A program made the translations under genes and the position numbers. The notes beneath the pieces were generated by a model. It was not told the DNA's origin and did no database searches. It saw only the letters and a list, made by a program, of their open reading frames with translations. From Kineosporia aurantiaca JCM 3230 (GTDB lineage: Bacteria; Actinomycetota; Actinomycetes; Actinomycetales; Kineosporiaceae): a stretch of 64,000 nt of DNA. Shown here one piece after another: positions 56,983 through 64,000 of the stretch; the first letter of the stretch is position 1; every line of letters begins with the position of its first letter. The stretch is taken from contig JODP01000003.1 of NCBI GenBank assembly GCA_000719025.1, positions 186,001 to 250,000 on the forward strand, written 5' to 3'.

Positions 56983-57645
56983 GTGACCTTGCGCGTGCTG
57001 GTGGCGGACGACCAGGAGCTGGTCCGGACGGGATACGCCACGATTCTGTCGGCCCAGCCGGACATGGAAGTGGTCGGCGAGGCCGGTGACGGCCGGGCGG
57101 CGGTCGACCTGGCCCGGCGCGAGCGGCCCGACGTCGTGGTGATGGACGTGCGGATGCCGGTGATGGACGGCATCACGGCCACCCGCGAGATCGCCGGACC
57201 GGGCGTCGAGAACCCGGTGAAGGTCCTGGTCGTGACCACGTTCGAGCTCGACGAGTACGTCTACGAAGCACTCCGGGCGGGCGCCAGCGGATTCCTGCTG
57301 AAGGATTCCCCGCCGGCCGAGCTGCTGAACGGCATCCGGGTGATCGCCGCCGGTGAGGCCCTTCTGGCCCCCGCCATCACCCGCCGCCTGGTCGGGCGCT
57401 TCGGCGAGCGGGTGCGACCGGCCGCCCCCTCGAAAGACGCGCTGAGTCTGCTCACCCCGCGCGAGATCGAGGTGCTGCGCCTCATCGCCGAGGGGATGTC
57501 CAACCCGGAGATCGCGGACGCCATGGTGGTCAGCCGGGAGACCGTGAAGACCCACGTCTCCCGCGTCCTGACCAAGCTCGACCTGCGCGATCGGGTCCAG
57601 GCCGTGGTGTTCGCGCATCGCAACGGGCTGGTGTCCCCCACGTGA
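56983..57645 (+). CDS. NarL/FixJ-family response regulator (no adjacent kinase)
   Basis: A 220-residue regulator: receiver with phosphoacceptor Asp in VVVMDVRMPVMDG (about residue 54), Lys in FLLKDS, and LuxR HTH at about residues 148-210 (LTPREIEVLRLIAEGMSNPEIADAMVVSRETVKTHVSRVL). No histidine kinase gene is next to it. The GTG start has a hairpin instead of a Shine-Dalgarno sequence. Confidence 0.9.
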   Translation: MTLRVLVADDQELVRTGYATILSAQPDMEVVGEAGDGRAAVDLARRERPDVVVMDVRMPVMDGITATREIAGPGVENPVKVLVVTTFELDEYVYEALRAGASGFLLKDSPPAELLNGIRVIAAGEALLAPAITRRLVGRFGERVRPAAPSKDALSLLTPREIEVLRLIAEGMSNPEIADAMVVSRETVKTHVSRVLTKLDLRDRVQAVVFAHRNGLVSPT

Positions 57646-57752
57646 GCTACCGATAGTCCGCTCTCCTGCGTGACGCGGGGGGATGCCCCGAATTCCTAGC
57701 TTTGAGGTGTGCCCAGGAGGGGCACTTCAACCGCTGGAACGAGGAGCCCGAG

Positions 57753-58616
57753 ATGCCCGACCGCCTTGCTCGCCTGCTGCAGATCACCCCCGTCCGACTG
57801 GTCGTCCTGCTGGTCGGCTTCTTCGCTCTGGACGTGGTGATCGCCGGTCCGCTGGCCCAGCTGGCCGACACCACGAACCCCTTCCGGGCGCTGCTCGTCC
57901 TGATCCTCGGTGTGGTCGCCGCCTTCGCCGCGGTCCGGATCTACCGCTGGGTGATCGGCCGGGTCGAGCACCGCACCGCCACTGAGTTCGACCCGGCCCC
58001 GGCCCGCTCCGGGCTGGTGCGCGGCGCCCTGGTCGGGATGGGCATCTTCACCGTGGTGATGCTGCTGATCGCCACCTTCGGCGGGTACGACTCGTTCGGC
58101 TGGGGCTCGTTCTGGTCGATGATCGCCACCCTGGGCCTGATGACCGCGGTGGCCGTGCTCGAGGAGATGGTCTTCCGCGCCACCCTGTTCCGTCTGCTGG
58201 AGCAGATGACCGGCACGACCGGCGCGATGATCGGCTCGGCCCTGGTGTTCGGCGGCCTGCACCTGCTCAACCCGAACGCCACCCCCTGGGGCGCGGTGGC
58301 GATCGCCATCCAGGGTGGTCTGATGATGGCCGCCTGCTACGCCGTCACCCGCTCGCTGTGGCTGCCGATCGGCCTGCACTTCGGCTGGAACTTCGCTGAG
58401 GGCGGCATCTTCGGCACCACGGTCTCCGGCTCCAGCACCACGAACACCGGCCTGTTCTCCAGCCACCTGAGCGGCCCGCTGCTGATCTCGGGCGGCGACT
58501 TCGGCCCGGAGGCCACCATCTTCGCGGTCCTGGTCTGCAGCCTGGTGACCGTCTACTTCCTGCGGAAGATGAAGAGCCTGTCCAGCACCGAGGCCCGCGA
58601 GCTGGTCGCCGCCTGA
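57753..58616 (+). CDS. CPBP-family intramembrane metalloprotease
   Basis: A 287-residue membrane protein with about eight helices. The motifs are LEEMVFRATLF (EExxxR), FGGLHLL (FxxxH) and LHFGWNF (HxxxN), the full catalytic set of the CAAX-protease/bacteriocin-processing family. Start at ATG 57753 with GAGGAG 6 bp upstream. The substrate is unknown. Confidence 0.9.
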   Translation: MPDRLARLLQITPVRLVVLLVGFFALDVVIAGPLAQLADTTNPFRALLVLILGVVAAFAAVRIYRWVIGRVEHRTATEFDPAPARSGLVRGALVGMGIFTVVMLLIATFGGYDSFGWGSFWSMIATLGLMTAVAVLEEMVFRATLFRLLEQMTGTTGAMIGSALVFGGLHLLNPNATPWGAVAIAIQGGLMMAACYAVTRSLWLPIGLHFGWNFAEGGIFGTTVSGSSTTNTGLFSSHLSGPLLISGGDFGPEATIFAVLVCSLVTVYFLRKMKSLSSTEARELVAA

Positions 58617-58638
58617 GTGCTCCGCCCGACCCCGCTCT

Positions 58639-58682
58639 CGATGGCATCCGGCCGATGGGCCGAATGCCATCGCGGCGTTTTG
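58639..58682 (+). terminator. Terminator after the CPBP gene
   Basis: A 14-bp stem with one mismatch (58639-58652 with 58659-58672) followed by a T4 run at 58678-58681. Confidence 0.75.
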
Positions 58683-58722
58683 CTTGCTACTCACCAGGAA
58701 CAAAAACCCCTCCCGTCACTCT

Positions 58723-58750
58723 TGTACAGGCGTACTAGTACACGCGTACA
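58723..58750. promoter_or_regulatory. Palindromic operator upstream of the SMR/TetR pair
   Basis: TGTAC at 58723-58727 and GTACA at 58746-58750 frame a central GTACTAGTAC palindrome, 28 bp overall. This is a typical TetR-type site just before the SMR gene start. Confidence 0.65.
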
Positions 58751-58760
58751 GGAGCAACTC

Positions 58761-59081
58761 ATGGCGTACATCATGCTGATCACCGCGATCGGGCTCGAGG
58801 TCCTGGGCACCAGCCTGCTGCCCTCGACCCAGGGCTTCACCCGGATCGGGCCGAGCGTCGTCTGCCTGGCCGCCTACGCCGTGGTGTTCGTGCTGCTCGG
58901 GCGGATCGTCGAGCACCTGCCCGTAGGCGTCGTCTACGCCACCTGGTCGGGCCTGGGGATCGCGGCCATCATGCTGATCGGGGCCACGTTCCTGGGCGAG
59001 CCGCTGAGCCCGGCCAAGGTCGCCGGGGCGGCGATGATCATCGGGGGAGTGGTGGTCCTCAACGTCGCTGGGGTTCACTGA
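58761..59081 (+). CDS. SMR-family efflux protein
   Basis: A 106-residue, four-helix transporter with the essential Glu13 (TAIGLEVLGTSLLPSTQGF) and standard length. AGGAG precedes the ATG. It is followed 5 bp later by a TetR gene, and a palindrome overlaps its promoter, so it is probably drug-inducible. Confidence 0.92.
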   Translation: MAYIMLITAIGLEVLGTSLLPSTQGFTRIGPSVVCLAAYAVVFVLLGRIVEHLPVGVVYATWSGLGIAAIMLIGATFLGEPLSPAKVAGAAMIIGGVVVLNVAGVH

Positions 59082-59086
59082 TCCGG

Positions 59087-59635
59087 GTGACGAGTGCACG
59101 GGACCCTGAAGGCCGGCGCCGCGCTCTGCTCGAGGCCACCGTCGAGGTGGTGGCCGAGGTCGGGGTGGCCCGGACCACGCACCGGGCGATCGCGGCCCGC
59201 GCCGGGGTTCCGCTCGGCGCCACCACCTACTACTTCCCCACGCTGAACGACCTGATCGCGGCCGCTCTGGACCAGGCCGGCACGACCTGGGACGCCGATC
59301 TGAAGCGCTGGGAGAGCGAGCTGCGAGCGGCTCAGAAAAGCGTTGGCGAGCTGGCCGGCGTCCTTACGCAATTGATTCTCGAATATCTGGCCGACCAGCC
59401 CCGCGCACGGCTGGAATGCGAGCTGTACCTGGCCGCCGGCCATACCCCGGAATTACGGCCACTGGCCATGCGATGGCTGCTCGGGCTCCGGGCCGTGCTG
59501 TCTCGGCTCTCCGACCCGGGCACCGGATACGCCCTGGCCACGCTCGTGGACGGGGTGTTCCTGCAGGCCGCGGTGACCGGCGAGGCGCCTCCGGCCGACG
59601 GGCTGCAGAACGCAATCGAGCGGCTTTTTAATTAG
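59087..59635 (+). CDS. TetR-family regulator of the SMR operon
   Basis: A 182-residue repressor with an HTH at about residues 28-60 (TTHRAIAARAGVPLGATTYYFPTLNDLI). It lies in the same operon as the SMR gene, so autorepression through the 58723 palindrome is likely. It ends 6 bp before a convergent MarR gene. Confidence 0.88.
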   Translation: MTSARDPEGRRRALLEATVEVVAEVGVARTTHRAIAARAGVPLGATTYYFPTLNDLIAAALDQAGTTWDADLKRWESELRAAQKSVGELAGVLTQLILEYLADQPRARLECELYLAAGHTPELRPLAMRWLLGLRAVLSRLSDPGTGYALATLVDGVFLQAAVTGEAPPADGLQNAIERLFN

Positions 59636-59641
59636 GGACGC

Positions 59642-60073
59642 TTATCGGCGAACCATTACGGGGAACAAGAGCGCAGTCAGGGCCCGGCGCTGCTCCTCGT
59701 TCAGGGGCTCAAGAATTCGGGCTTCCACCTCGCGCACCACCTGCATCCCGGTCGCGATGAACTCGGTACCCACTGGCGTCACCACCAGATCGGCTGTCCG
59801 CCCGCGCCCGGGCAAAGTGCGGCGCTCGACCGCGCCCAGATCCTCGAGCTGGCGCAACGTGGCCTGCATGCTCTGCGCCGTGATCCCGGCCCGTCGGCCG
59901 AGTTCGCTGTAGGACAGGCCCGGTTCGCGAGACAGATGCCCGAGGGCCGAGAGATGGCGCAGGGACGTGCCGCGCTGCTTCAGACCGGCCTCGACCTCGT
60001 CCCGCATGGTCCGCCCGATCGTCATCAGCAGGAAGCCCGGGCTGGGTTCGGGGAGTCCCGGGGCCTGTGTCAC
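59642..60073 (-). CDS. MarR-family regulator
   Basis: About 143 residues from GTG 60073. The winged helix (about residues 40-100) includes HLSALGHLSREPGLSYSELGRRAGITAQSMQATLRQLEDLGAVERR. It is divergent from the DUF2269/DUF3817 membrane genes, with a dyad in between, so those genes are its likely targets. Confidence 0.85.
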   Translation of the reverse strand: MTQAPGLPEPSPGFLLMTIGRTMRDEVEAGLKQRGTSLRHLSALGHLSREPGLSYSELGRRAGITAQSMQATLRQLEDLGAVERRTLPGRGRTADLVVTPVGTEFIATGMQVVREVEARILEPLNEEQRRALTALLFPVMVRR

Positions 60074-60094
60074 CCGCTCATCCTGGCATTTGCG

Positions 60095-60118
60095 GTTCAG
60101 TTTAAGTCTGACTGTAAC
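60095..60118. promoter_or_regulatory. Imperfect dyad between the MarR and DUF2269 genes
   Basis: GTTCAGT at the left and ACTGTAAC at the right form an imperfect dyad centred on AAGTCTG, ending 10 bp before the DUF2269 start. Confidence 0.45.
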
Positions 60119-60127
60119 CTTGCCCGC

Positions 60128-60598
60128 ATGAAGGCCACCCTGCTCGCCATCCACGTGGTGCTCGCGATCATCCTGATCGGCCCCCTGACCGCCGCCGCCA
60201 GCCTCTTCCCCCGCTACGCCCGTCAGGCGGCCGCCGACGGCGAGGATCCGGCCGGGCCCTACGCCGTGCTGGTCGCGCTGCACCGGATCAGCACCGGGTA
60301 CGCGGTCGCCGGCCTCGCCGTACCGGTGTTCGGCATCGCCACGGCCTCGGCCATGGGGGTGCTCGGCGACTACTGGATCTGGATCTCGCTCGCCCTGGTC
60401 TTCGTCGCCGCCGGCCTTCTGACCTGGGCGATCGTGCCGATCCAGCGGCGGATCATGGAACTGCTGCAGTCCGGCGGAACGGATCGGGTCCCGGCCCTGG
60501 CGCCCCGTCTGGGCATGGTCACCGGCACCTTCGGCCTGATCTGGGTGATCATCGTGATCCTGATGATCGTCCGCCCCGGCTCCACCACGGGGGTGTGA
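60128..60598 (+). CDS. DUF2269-like membrane protein
   Basis: A 156-residue protein with four hydrophobic helices (about 5-25, 55-80, 83-107 and 130-150), similar to the DUF2269 family. Function unknown. Its stop overlaps the next gene's GTG start. Confidence 0.72.
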   Translation: MKATLLAIHVVLAIILIGPLTAAASLFPRYARQAAADGEDPAGPYAVLVALHRISTGYAVAGLAVPVFGIATASAMGVLGDYWIWISLALVFVAAGLLTWAIVPIQRRIMELLQSGGTDRVPALAPRLGMVTGTFGLIWVIIVILMIVRPGSTTGV

Positions 60599-60897
60599 CC
60601 ATGACCCGCCAGGCCCTACGAGCCCTGCGCACCGCCGCCGCGGTAGAGGCGCTTTCGCTGCTGGTTCTTCTGCTGAATCTGGCCACCGCGCACAACGCGG
60701 CCGTGGCCTCGGCGGTCGGGCCGATTCACGGCTGCGCCTATCTGATCGCCATCGTGACCACCTGGTCCCTGACGAAAACCAGCTCCGCCCGGGCCATTTC
60801 CTTCATCCCCGGGATCGGGGCCCTGCTGGTCCTGCGGTTTTCCCCAGGTGTGAAAAACCTTGTGGATAAAGGGCCGGATCAGTCCTCGGTGGTCTGA
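60595..60897 (+). CDS. DUF3817-like membrane protein
   Basis: A 100-residue protein with two to three helices and the segment VGPIHGCAYLIAIV typical of DUF3817. GTG 60595 overlaps the previous stop; ATG 60601 is an alternative. Its 3' end overlaps the receiver-protein gene on the other strand by 19 bp and carries a perfect DnaA-box-like 9-mer at 60861-60869. Confidence 0.72.
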   Translation: MTMTRQALRALRTAAAVEALSLLVLLLNLATAHNAAVASAVGPIHGCAYLIAIVTTWSLTKTSSARAISFIPGIGALLVLRFSPGVKNLVDKGPDQSSVV

Positions 60898-61337
60898 CGG
60901 CGCCCCGGCAGCGCGGCGATCTTCGCGTAGAAGTGATCGATCCGCCGGACCACCTCGGTCAGCCCGTCAAGATTCATTGGCTTGGTGACATACGCGTTGG
61001 CGTGCAGCGAATAACTGCTCAGGATGTCCGACGGCGCCTGCGAGGTGGTCAGCACCACAATCGGGATGCTCCGCAGCTCCGGATCGTTCTTGATCTCGGC
61101 CAGCACCTGCCGCCCGTCCATCCGCGGCATGTTCAGATCCAGCAGGATCACGTCCGGCCGCGGGGCGTCCTCAAAGGCGCCGGTGCGCCGCAGGAACGCC
61201 ACGGCCTCTTCACCATCGTTGACCACGTGGACGTTTCGAGGTGCGCCGATAGTCTCCAGCGCCTCCTCAATCATCAGGACATCGCCCGGGTCGTCGTCGA
61301 CCAGCAGGATGGCCATGGCATGGGCGGCGGCGAGCAT
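60879..61337 (-). CDS. Stand-alone CheY-like receiver (Rcp1 type)
   Basis: A 152-residue single receiver domain: LLVDDDPGDVLMIEEAL, phosphoacceptor Asp in VILLDLNMPRMDG (about residue 69), Thr in VVLTTS and Lys in VTKPMNLDG. No output domain is present, as in Rcp1-like proteins that serve phytochrome or hybrid kinases. The ATG at 61337 has GAGGGG upstream. Confidence 0.9.
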   Translation of the reverse strand: MLAAAHAMAILLVDDDPGDVLMIEEALETIGAPRNVHVVNDGEEAVAFLRRTGAFEDAPRPDVILLDLNMPRMDGRQVLAEIKNDPELRSIPIVVLTTSQAPSDILSSYSLHANAYVTKPMNLDGLTEVVRRIDHFYAKIAALPGRRQTTED

Positions 61338-61645
61338 GGAGAAACCCCTCGAAGTACGTCAGAGCTGCCGAGGAACTACTTCGTCTGCTGGAAAGCTCGG
61401 ACCTCGGGGGCTGTCTTGTCCGGATCCCGATCCTAGCCGCCGGTAGCGCTTCCCGGACAGAGTTGGGCCGCCCGGTGCGCCGAATAGTGGTTAACCCCTA
61501 CTTTGCCGCCGCGAACTGCGGTGATGCCCACCCGCCCCCTCCGCCCTCGACCCACCGGAACCGGCCCGGCGGGCAGCGGTGATAATCTCGTTCCTGGTCA
61601 AGGGGTGGCCTGCTCGTCACCTCTCACGGACGGGGAGGAACCCTG
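61338..61645. other. Gene-free region between the receiver gene and DLW-39
   Basis: 308 bp. It includes a GATAAT box (61581-61586) that could be the -10 of the DLW-39/tRNA-Ala transcript; no clear -35 accompanies it. I see no gene or repeat here. Confidence 0.4.
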
Positions 61646-61759
61646 ATGAAGAAGCTCCTGATGGTTGCGGTCGCTTCCGCAGCCGGCGTCGCAGTCTGGC
61701 GCAAGGTCGGAGCCACCAAGCCGAGCCAGCCGTGGGCGGCCGCGACCGACAAGGTCTGA
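61646..61759 (+). CDS. DLW-39 family small protein
   Basis: A 37-residue protein: MKKLL start, one hydrophobic helix (about residues 4-18), VWRK, and a PWAAATD end where the family usually has DLW. GGGAGG precedes the ATG. DLW-39 proteins are found next to tRNA-Ala near the origin in actinobacteria, which matches the tRNA gene 38 bp downstream. Function unknown. Confidence 0.82.
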   Translation: MKKLLMVAVASAAGVAVWRKVGATKPSQPWAAATDKV

Positions 61760-61797
61760 ACCTCCTCCCGCGGGTGGTCGATCGCTCGCGGTAGTGC

Positions 61798-61870
61798 GGG
61801 GACGTGGCGCAATTGGTAGCGCACCTGCTTTGCAAGCAGGGGGTTGTGGGTTCGAGTCCCATCGTCTCCA
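61798..61870 (+). tRNA. tRNA-Ala (TGC anticodon)
   Basis: A 73-nt cloverleaf: acceptor GGGGACG/CGTCTCC (one G-T pair), anticodon loop TTTGCAA with TGC, T-arm GTGGGTTCGAGTCCCAT, discriminator A. CCA is not encoded. Confidence 0.94.
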
Positions 61871-61880
61871 CCGCAGGTCA

Positions 61881-61911
61881 GGGGCCGTTTCCGCTCAGCG
61901 GGAACGGCCCC
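61881..61911 (+). terminator. Terminator after tRNA-Ala
   Basis: A 14-bp stem with one wobble (61881-61894 with 61898-61911) and a 3-nt loop. Confidence 0.8.
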
Positions 61912-62085
61912 TTCCATCTGCCTCGGGCCATTAAGTCTTGCTGAACTGTCCGGGGGACGTAACCGGGACCGCTCCTTGATCCAGGATTCGGCGTAGTCGG
62001 AGCCGCTTACGCGAAGAGCCCCTTCCCGAGCCGGTCGCCGCGGATCACCTGGTTGACCAGCAGCAGCCGGTTAGCATCGGCCAGC

Positions 62086-62583
62086 ATGAGTTGGCTGCCC
62101 GACGACTTCGTCCATCCCACCTACGTGCCAGTTCCCGGCACCGCGCTTCACCTGCGGCCGATACGGGAGGCAGACACCGCGCTCGACTACCCGGCCGTGA
62201 TGGGCTCCCAAAAGCGCCTGTGGGACATCTTCGGTCAGGCCTGGGGGTGGCCCCCGGCGACGATGACCTTTGAAGAGGACCGCATTGATCTGCTTCGACA
62301 TGAGAAGGAGATCGCGGCCCACCAGTCGTTCAACTACGCGCTGATGGACGACGGAGAGACGGCGATCCTTGGTTGCGTTTATATCGACCCACCCGAACGC
62401 ACCGGTTGCGACGGCGAGGTCTGTTGGTGGGTGGTGGACGGCCTGGTCGGCGGCGAGGTGGAGCGCGCACTCGACGCGTCGGTACCGCAATGGATCGCCG
62501 CCGAGTGGCCCTTCCAGCACCCCCGGTATCTGGGCCGCGACATCACCTGGCAGGAATGGCTCGCGCTGCCACGTACCTCCTGA
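62086..62583 (+). CDS. GNAT-like N-acetyltransferase family protein
   Basis: A 165-residue protein. It has LRPIREADTALDYPAVMGS near the N-terminus and ALMDDGETAILGCVYIDPP in the middle, typical of a widespread actinobacterial GNAT-like group. The usual acetyl-CoA loop (RxxGxG) is not obvious, so activity is uncertain. A terminator hairpin overlaps its stop codon. Confidence 0.7.
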   Translation: MSWLPDDFVHPTYVPVPGTALHLRPIREADTALDYPAVMGSQKRLWDIFGQAWGWPPATMTFEEDRIDLLRHEKEIAAHQSFNYALMDDGETAILGCVYIDPPERTGCDGEVCWWVVDGLVGGEVERALDASVPQWIAAEWPFQHPRYLGRDITWQEWLALPRTS

Positions 62584-62602
62584 TACCTGCGAAGCAGGTA
62601 TC
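62582..62602 (+). terminator. Hairpin overlapping the GNAT-like gene stop
   Basis: GATACCTGC/GCAGGTATC arms (62582-62590, 62594-62602) with a GAA loop, followed by TATTTGG. The TGA stop is at 62581-62583. Confidence 0.7.
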
Positions 62603-62681
62603 TATTTGGCCTGGTGCGGTGCCGTATCCGGAGACGGGATCCTTCTCAGTGCCGAGCAGGTGGAGCGGCAGAAGGAATCCG

Positions 62682-63122
62682 TCACGAAAGACCCAACGGG
62701 TACTCGTAGCGGATGAACCCGTTGAAGGAAGCCACCTTGTCGTAAAGCGTGCGAGCCACCGCGTTGTCCTCCTGGGTAAGCCAGTAGAAGCGCGAAGCGC
62801 CCTGCTCGCGCGCTTGCGAAGCCACGGCCTCGATCAATGCGCGCCCGGTGCCGAGCCCGCGAACCGTCTCGTCGACGTAGAGGTCCTGGAGATAGCAGGC
62901 CTTGCCGTTCCAGAACGAGACGTGGAACAGGTAATGCGCGATGCCGATCAGCTTGCCGTCCGACCGGGCGCCAAGGCCATGAAAATCCTTTCCCTGCATG
63001 AGCTGTTGCCAGGTTTCCTGATACGCCTGGTCGGCCGTGGGAGTGCGGTAGAACGCCTTGTAGCCACGGGCCAGCACCTCCCAGGCGTCGCGATCCTGTT
63101 CCTGAAGAGGCTCGATGGTCAT
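62682..63122 (-). CDS. GNAT-family N-acetyltransferase
   Basis: A 146-residue acetyltransferase. The acetyl-CoA loop is in YLQDLYVDETVRGLGTGRALIEAV (about residues 78-101), and the C-terminal FYWLTQEDNAVARTLYDKV motif is typical. ATG at 63122 is used. The substrate is unknown. Confidence 0.88.
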   Translation of the reverse strand: MTIEPLQEQDRDAWEVLARGYKAFYRTPTADQAYQETWQQLMQGKDFHGLGARSDGKLIGIAHYLFHVSFWNGKACYLQDLYVDETVRGLGTGRALIEAVASQAREQGASRFYWLTQEDNAVARTLYDKVASFNGFIRYEYPLGLS

Positions 63123-63350
63123 CACCGGCGAATCCTCGCATCCAGGCCGGTGGCCCTGCTGCGGTTTATTCTTCTCGCCATGAGTCGGCACCGCACGATC
63201 TGCCCACCTCCTCGCTCCTGAGCGGGGTGTCCTGAAAGGTCGCGCCTCCGGCGTGGCCTGATCAGTCGCGCCTGTTCGAGGATTCCCAAGAGATTCCTGA
63301 CGCCCCGCTCCGACGTCGTCATCATTCCGTCGAAGCTGGAGCGATCACTC

Positions 63351-64000
63351 ATGTCTGTGGATACATCTGTCCGAGGGCGAGCCGTCGGGCTTTTCGTCCT
63401 CTCGGGAATCTTTTGGGGCACCGGAGGTTTGGCCGGGATTCTGCTGGCCGGCCGGGCCGGTCTCACGCCAGTCGCCATTGCGGCTTTCAGATTGCTCAGC
63501 GGCGGGGTCCTCATGCTCGCCCTCGCCCGGGTCTGCGGGGAGCGGAGCCGGTGGTCGGTAACCCGGGAACTGGTCATTCGGGCTGGTTCGGCCGGGCTGT
63601 TGCTAGCGGTGTTCCAGGCCGCCTATTTCGCTGCAGCCGAGGCGACTTCGGTGGGATTGAGCACGCTGACGGTGATGGTCTCGGTGACGGTCATGGTCAC
63701 CTTGGGCACCGCGCTCATCGAGCGGCGTCCGGTGCCGGGTCAGGTGGCCGGGGCGGTGGTGATCGCGGTCCTGGGGTTGGCCCTGTTGCTCGGCGCCAAG
63801 GCCGGGGGCGGGGACCGGGTGGAGGGCGCGATCCTGGCCCTGGTGTCCAGTGCTGGGTTCGCCGTGCTCACGTTGGACCGGCGTGATCTTCCGCTGGGCG
63901 TGGAGCGAATTTCCTTTACCGGTACGAGTTTTCTGGCCGGCGGAATGCTCCTGCTCCCGGCTGGGCTAATGGCCGGAATGGCCGTGCCGTTGCGCGCCGA
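63351..64000 (+). CDS. EamA/DMT-family transporter (3' end outside window)
   Basis: The frame from ATG 63351 is open to the edge of the window (about 216 codons). It begins with LFVLSGIFWGTGGLAGILLAGRAGLTPVAIAAFRLLSGG, the hallmark first two helices of EamA drug/metabolite transporters. VFQAAYFAAAEATSVGLSTL and the fourth helix motif follow. The second five-helix repeat has just begun when the sequence ends. No strong Shine-Dalgarno sequence is seen before the ATG. Confidence 0.85.
   Translation, partial: MSVDTSVRGRAVGLFVLSGIFWGTGGLAGILLAGRAGLTPVAIAAFRLLSGGVLMLALARVCGERSRWSVTRELVIRAGSAGLLLAVFQAAYFAAAEATSVGLSTLTVMVSVTVMVTLGTALIERRPVPGQVAGAVVIAVLGLALLLGAKAGGGDRVEGAILALVSSAGFAVLTLDRRDLPLGVERISFTGTSFLAGGMLLLPAGLMAGMAVPLRA

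Overview
The window is high-GC DNA with dense, often overlapping genes and many GTG starts, typical of Actinomycetota. The core block from about 32.9 to 47 kb is the conserved actinobacterial neighbourhood of the replication origin: tRNA-Leu, fhaA, fhaB, pstP, rodA, pbpA, pknA, pknB, trpG/pabA, a DUF881 protein, crgA, a rhomboid protease and a cyclophilin. Further right are the DLW-39 small protein and tRNA-Ala, which usually sit close to gyrA, so oriC probably lies beyond the right edge. A tuberculostearate-type methyl-fatty-acid gene pair and a flagellar-type promoter in front of an EAL/HDOD gene fit a filamentous or motile-spore actinomycete such as the Kineosporiales. That placement is an inference, not a proof.

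Layout. 0-13 kb: a truncated SpoIVB-type (S55) peptidase gene, an Fpg/Nei glycosylase, an aminoglycoside-phosphotransferase-fold protein, phosphoglucomutase, the tmsA/tmsB lipid pair with a possible leader peptide, an EAL-HDOD signalling protein, a secreted CAP protein, and a divergent ohr/TetR pair with paired operators. 13-17.8 kb: a solitary N6-adenine methyltransferase behind a lipoprotein sulfatase, an orphan Flp-type pilin and a Gly-rich membrane protein. 17.8-25.5 kb: two ABC exporters around a large SARP/AfsR-type regulator. 25.5-28.5 kb: a NUDIX protein divergent from an SPFH protein translationally coupled to a NAD-kinase-like protein, ending in a small XRE regulator. 28.5-32.8 kb: a roughly 100-bp tandem repeat, a stand-alone LigD-type primase/polymerase, and an overlapping VanX-like dipeptidase / histidine kinase / response regulator operon.

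33-47 kb: the cell-wall growth and division operon. FHA adaptors, the PP2C phosphatase, RodA, PbpA and kinases PknA/PknB are chained by overlapping start/stop codons, so they are probably made together to tune peptidoglycan synthesis by phosphorylation. A strong bidirectional terminator follows pknB. 47-61 kb holds accessory genes not normally part of this neighbourhood: a second SARP regulator, an alpha/beta hydrolase of the haloacetate dehalogenase type, heme A synthase, two SMR transporters, ApbE, a GT39 glycosyltransferase, response regulators and small membrane proteins. 61.6-64 kb: DLW-39, tRNA-Ala, two GNAT proteins and a truncated EamA transporter.

The most unusual non-coding signal is a 22-bp-periodic repeat with core GTGATCATG. 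It forms a seven-unit array directly after one stop codon and recurs in short or inverted form at other gene ends. The gene set most deserving follow-up is the NUDIX / SPFH / NAD-kinase-like triad.
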